This document shows positions 62,266 to 64,000 of a stretch of DNA of 64,000 nucleotides, piece after piece; positions within the stretch are counted from its first letter, which is position 1, and each line of letters starts with the position of its first letter. The DNA comes from Microbacterium sp. MPKO10 (GTDB taxonomy: Bacteria > Actinomycetota > Actinomycetes > Actinomycetales > Microbacteriaceae). A program made the position numbers and the translations under genes. The notes under the pieces were generated by a model. It saw nothing but the letters and a program-made list of their open reading frames with translations. It had not been told where the DNA came from and ran no database searches. The stretch is taken from contig NZ_JAPCHX010000001.1 in NCBI RefSeq assembly GCF_026107415.2, positions 62,001 to 126,000 of the forward strand, given 5' to 3'.

Positions 62266-63170
62266 CACAGCTCCCTGACCTCTCCGCCCTCGCACTGCTG
62301 TGTGCCATCGCCGAGCACGGCAGCGTCAGCCGGGCCGCCGCCAGCATCGGCATGGCACAGCCCAATGCCTCGCGCACGCTCCGGCGACTCGAGGCCGATT
62401 TGGGGTTCCGGCTTCTTGATCGCGGCCCGCGCGGCTCGACGCTGACGGAGGAGGGGGCGATGGTCGCCGACTGGTCGTCGGATGTCGTCGCGGCGGCCCG
62501 CACGCTGCAGACCGCGGCGTTGGCGTTGCGTGAGTCCCAGCAGTCGCACCTGACGGTTGCCGCAAGCAAGACCGTCGCCGAAGCGTTTCTGCCCCGCTGG
62601 CTTGCGGCGCTGAGAGCGGAGCGCCCGCAGCTCGAACTGCACCTGGCCGCGCAGAACTCGGAGGAGGTTCAGGATGCTGTCGAGTCGGGCAGCGCCGACC
62701 TCGGCTTCGTCGAGTCGCCCTCCGTTCGCCGCGAGCTGCGCAGCACAGAGGTGGCGCGCGACCGCCTCGTGGTGATCGTGGCTCCACAGCATCCCTGGGC
62801 TCGTCGTCGGCGCCCTCTCACCGACGCCGAACTCGCGCGAACCCCTTTGGTCGTCCGTGAGCCGGGATCCGGCACCCGCACAACCTTGGAATCGGCGCTC
62901 GCTCACCTCGATCCGGTTGCCCCGACGCTCGAGCTCGACAGCAATGCCGCGGTGCGCATCAGTGTCGCCTCGGGCGCCGGGCCTGCCGTGCTCAGCGAGC
63001 TCGCTGTTGCCGACGCGGCACGAGCAGGTGGTCTTGTCGTCGTCCCGACAGAAACCGAATTTGCCCGGCGCATGCGGGCAGTGTGGCTGCCCGGCAGCGT
63101 TCATGACGCGGCCGAGCTGCTCATCGGCATCGCCCGGCGCACCTGCGTCACGCATGTGCGACCCGTCTGA
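62262..63170 (+). CDS. LysR-family regulator, YeiE-like
   Basis: A 302-residue LysR-type protein: N-terminal winged helix (LALLCAIAEHGSVSRAAASIGMAQPNASRTLRRLEADLGFRLLDRG) and a periplasmic-binding-like effector domain. The ATG at 62262 lies 6 nt after TATCAT (leaderless). Divergent from yeiH with an operator in the gap. Confidence 0.9.
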   Translation: MAQLPDLSALALLCAIAEHGSVSRAAASIGMAQPNASRTLRRLEADLGFRLLDRGPRGSTLTEEGAMVADWSSDVVAAARTLQTAALALRESQQSHLTVAASKTVAEAFLPRWLAALRAERPQLELHLAAQNSEEVQDAVESGSADLGFVESPSVRRELRSTEVARDRLVVIVAPQHPWARRRRPLTDAELARTPLVVREPGSGTRTTLESALAHLDPVAPTLELDSNAAVRISVASGAGPAVLSELAVADAARAGGLVVVPTETEFARRMRAVWLPGSVHDAAELLIGIARRTCVTHVRPV

Positions 63171-63248
63171 GCTTCGCACTCGCCCATGACGATGACGACG
63201 CGGCCAAATCGATTCGCACCGATGCCCGTCTCCATCGATAATGTTCAG

Positions 63249-64000
63249 ATGCTACGTCGGCGCACCCGCACCTCATTACGGCTGATCGCCGATGCCCTCG
63301 GGTCGTTCGAGGCTGACCCGGCAGTGAGTCGTCTGGCCGCAGCCTTCGGGGGCGACCCCACCCACATCACCGACCGGCGCATCGGCGAGCCCGGGTATCG
63401 CTCGAGGCACCTGCACTTCTCGTCTGGCGGCGAGATCGTCACGCACGACGAGGCCGTCGTCTCGGTGACCCTGCACGTCGCACCGACGCCGACCGCCCCG
63501 CAGGGAGTCACGCTGAATCATTGGTTCGCGAATGTCGACAATGACGCGACACTCGACGATCTGGCGGCTGCGCTGAAGACGACTCCGAAGTACACGGGAG
63601 AAGGCAGCCGGCAATTCACGCTCGAAGGCCTTGATGTGTGGAGCATCTTCACAGAGTCACGCCTGGAAGAACGGGGTAACCTGCTCCGCCTCTTGTTCCG
63701 GACTGCGCGCCAGGAACTGGAGCACAGCGACACGCACGAACAATGCCCCACGTGCAGCAACCTTCTTGTCCGCAGGGGAGGTGAGGGCAGCGGGGTCGCC
63801 GTGGATGACACCGTTGCCGCTCTCTCACACGCACTCGAGCACGGCCTCGTCACGGAAGATGAGTCGTCTGTCGCGCTTTCTGACCTCCTGCCGCTTCACA
63901 CCTCGGGGCTGATGGATGCCGCCGAAACGCGGCTCACCTGCACAGCGTGCGGGCGAGTGCTGTGCCTCACGACCTTCCGCAACGCCGATCCGACATTCGA
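63249..64000 (+). CDS. hypothetical protein with zinc-ribbon cysteine pairs, incomplete
   Basis: An open frame that runs off the window end without a stop (at least 250 residues). The C-terminal half has CPTC and CTAC pairs about 70 residues apart, a possible zinc site. The N-terminal half is soluble with a beta-rich middle. The ATG at 63249 is 6 nt after GATAAT (leaderless). An ATG at 63186 in the same frame is possible. I do not recognise the family. Confidence 0.72.
   Translation, partial: MLRRRTRTSLRLIADALGSFEADPAVSRLAAAFGGDPTHITDRRIGEPGYRSRHLHFSSGGEIVTHDEAVVSVTLHVAPTPTAPQGVTLNHWFANVDNDATLDDLAAALKTTPKYTGEGSRQFTLEGLDVWSIFTESRLEERGNLLRLLFRTARQELEHSDTHEQCPTCSNLLVRRGGEGSGVAVDDTVAALSHALEHGLVTEDESSVALSDLLPLHTSGLMDAAETRLTCTACGRVLCLTTFRNADPTF

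Overview
The window is a gene-dense, high-GC stretch of an actinobacterial chromosome, most likely from the Microbacteriaceae (Micrococcales). The clues are the secE-nusG-rplK-rplA and rplJ-rplL blocks with an L10-leader attenuator, a HadA/HadB-like pair in front of murB, meso-diaminopimelate dehydrogenase, many GTG or TTG starts, several probable leaderless genes (a TANNNT box 6-7 nt before the start), and a very frequent octamer GGATGCTG/CAGCATCC. The family assignment is inference. There is no rRNA, prophage or insertion sequence; one tRNA (Trp) is present.

Layout. 0-5 kb: SoxR with a SoxR box, a reverse transsulfuration pair (cystathionine beta-synthase, cystathionine gamma-lyase/synthase) and an ABC exporter. 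5-10 kb: a carbohydrate ABC importer (binding protein, two permeases, no ATPase) divergent from a LacI regulator with several operators between them. 10-13 kb: MarR-MFS pair and rplJ-rplL. 13-25 kb: a purine catabolism district with xdhABC, an AzgA-type purine permease, guanine deaminase, moaA (molybdenum cofactor for XdhB), a xanthine/urate-type NCS2 permease and a two-component system. 25-28.5 kb: drug-type MFS, MarR, a CxxC thioredoxin-like protein and a membrane protein whose reading frame runs antisense through its neighbours. 28.5-34 kb: a sugar or inositol-type catabolic set (two TIM-barrel isomerases, two Gfo/Idh/MocA dehydrogenases) divergent from a ROK regulator.

34-45.5 kb: a YqaJ-like nuclease, ddh, a quinone oxidoreductase, an acetyltransferase, the L1/L11/NusG/SecE/tRNA-Trp block, a DJ-1-like protein with a CPBP protease, an iron-type ABC ATPase with an IdeR/DtxR-like box, a lone 36-residue peptide gene with its own terminator, a BrnT/BrnA toxin-antitoxin pair, and a leaderless aminotransferase. 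45.5-53.6 kb: envelope and housekeeping genes (murB, MaoC-type dehydratases, AlkA and Ogt DNA repair, TauE/SafE, alpha/beta and SGNH hydrolases). 53.6-58.5 kb: a nitric-oxide/nitrite module with an unusual copper nitrite reductase fused to a multi-spanning membrane domain and an extra cupredoxin, an NnrS-like protein and YceI, flanked by nested inverted-repeat elements. 58.6-64 kb: an aminoglycoside-phosphotransferase-like gene divergent from an HTH protein plus a second CPBP protease, a YeiH/YeiE-like pair and a truncated zinc-ribbon protein.

The most unusual signals are the octamer (about 75 copies counted by eye, roughly one per 0.85 kb, in both orientations and as inverted pairs in hairpins), a homologous pair of 60-bp inverted-repeat elements, the fused nitrite reductase, and the solitary small-peptide transcription unit.
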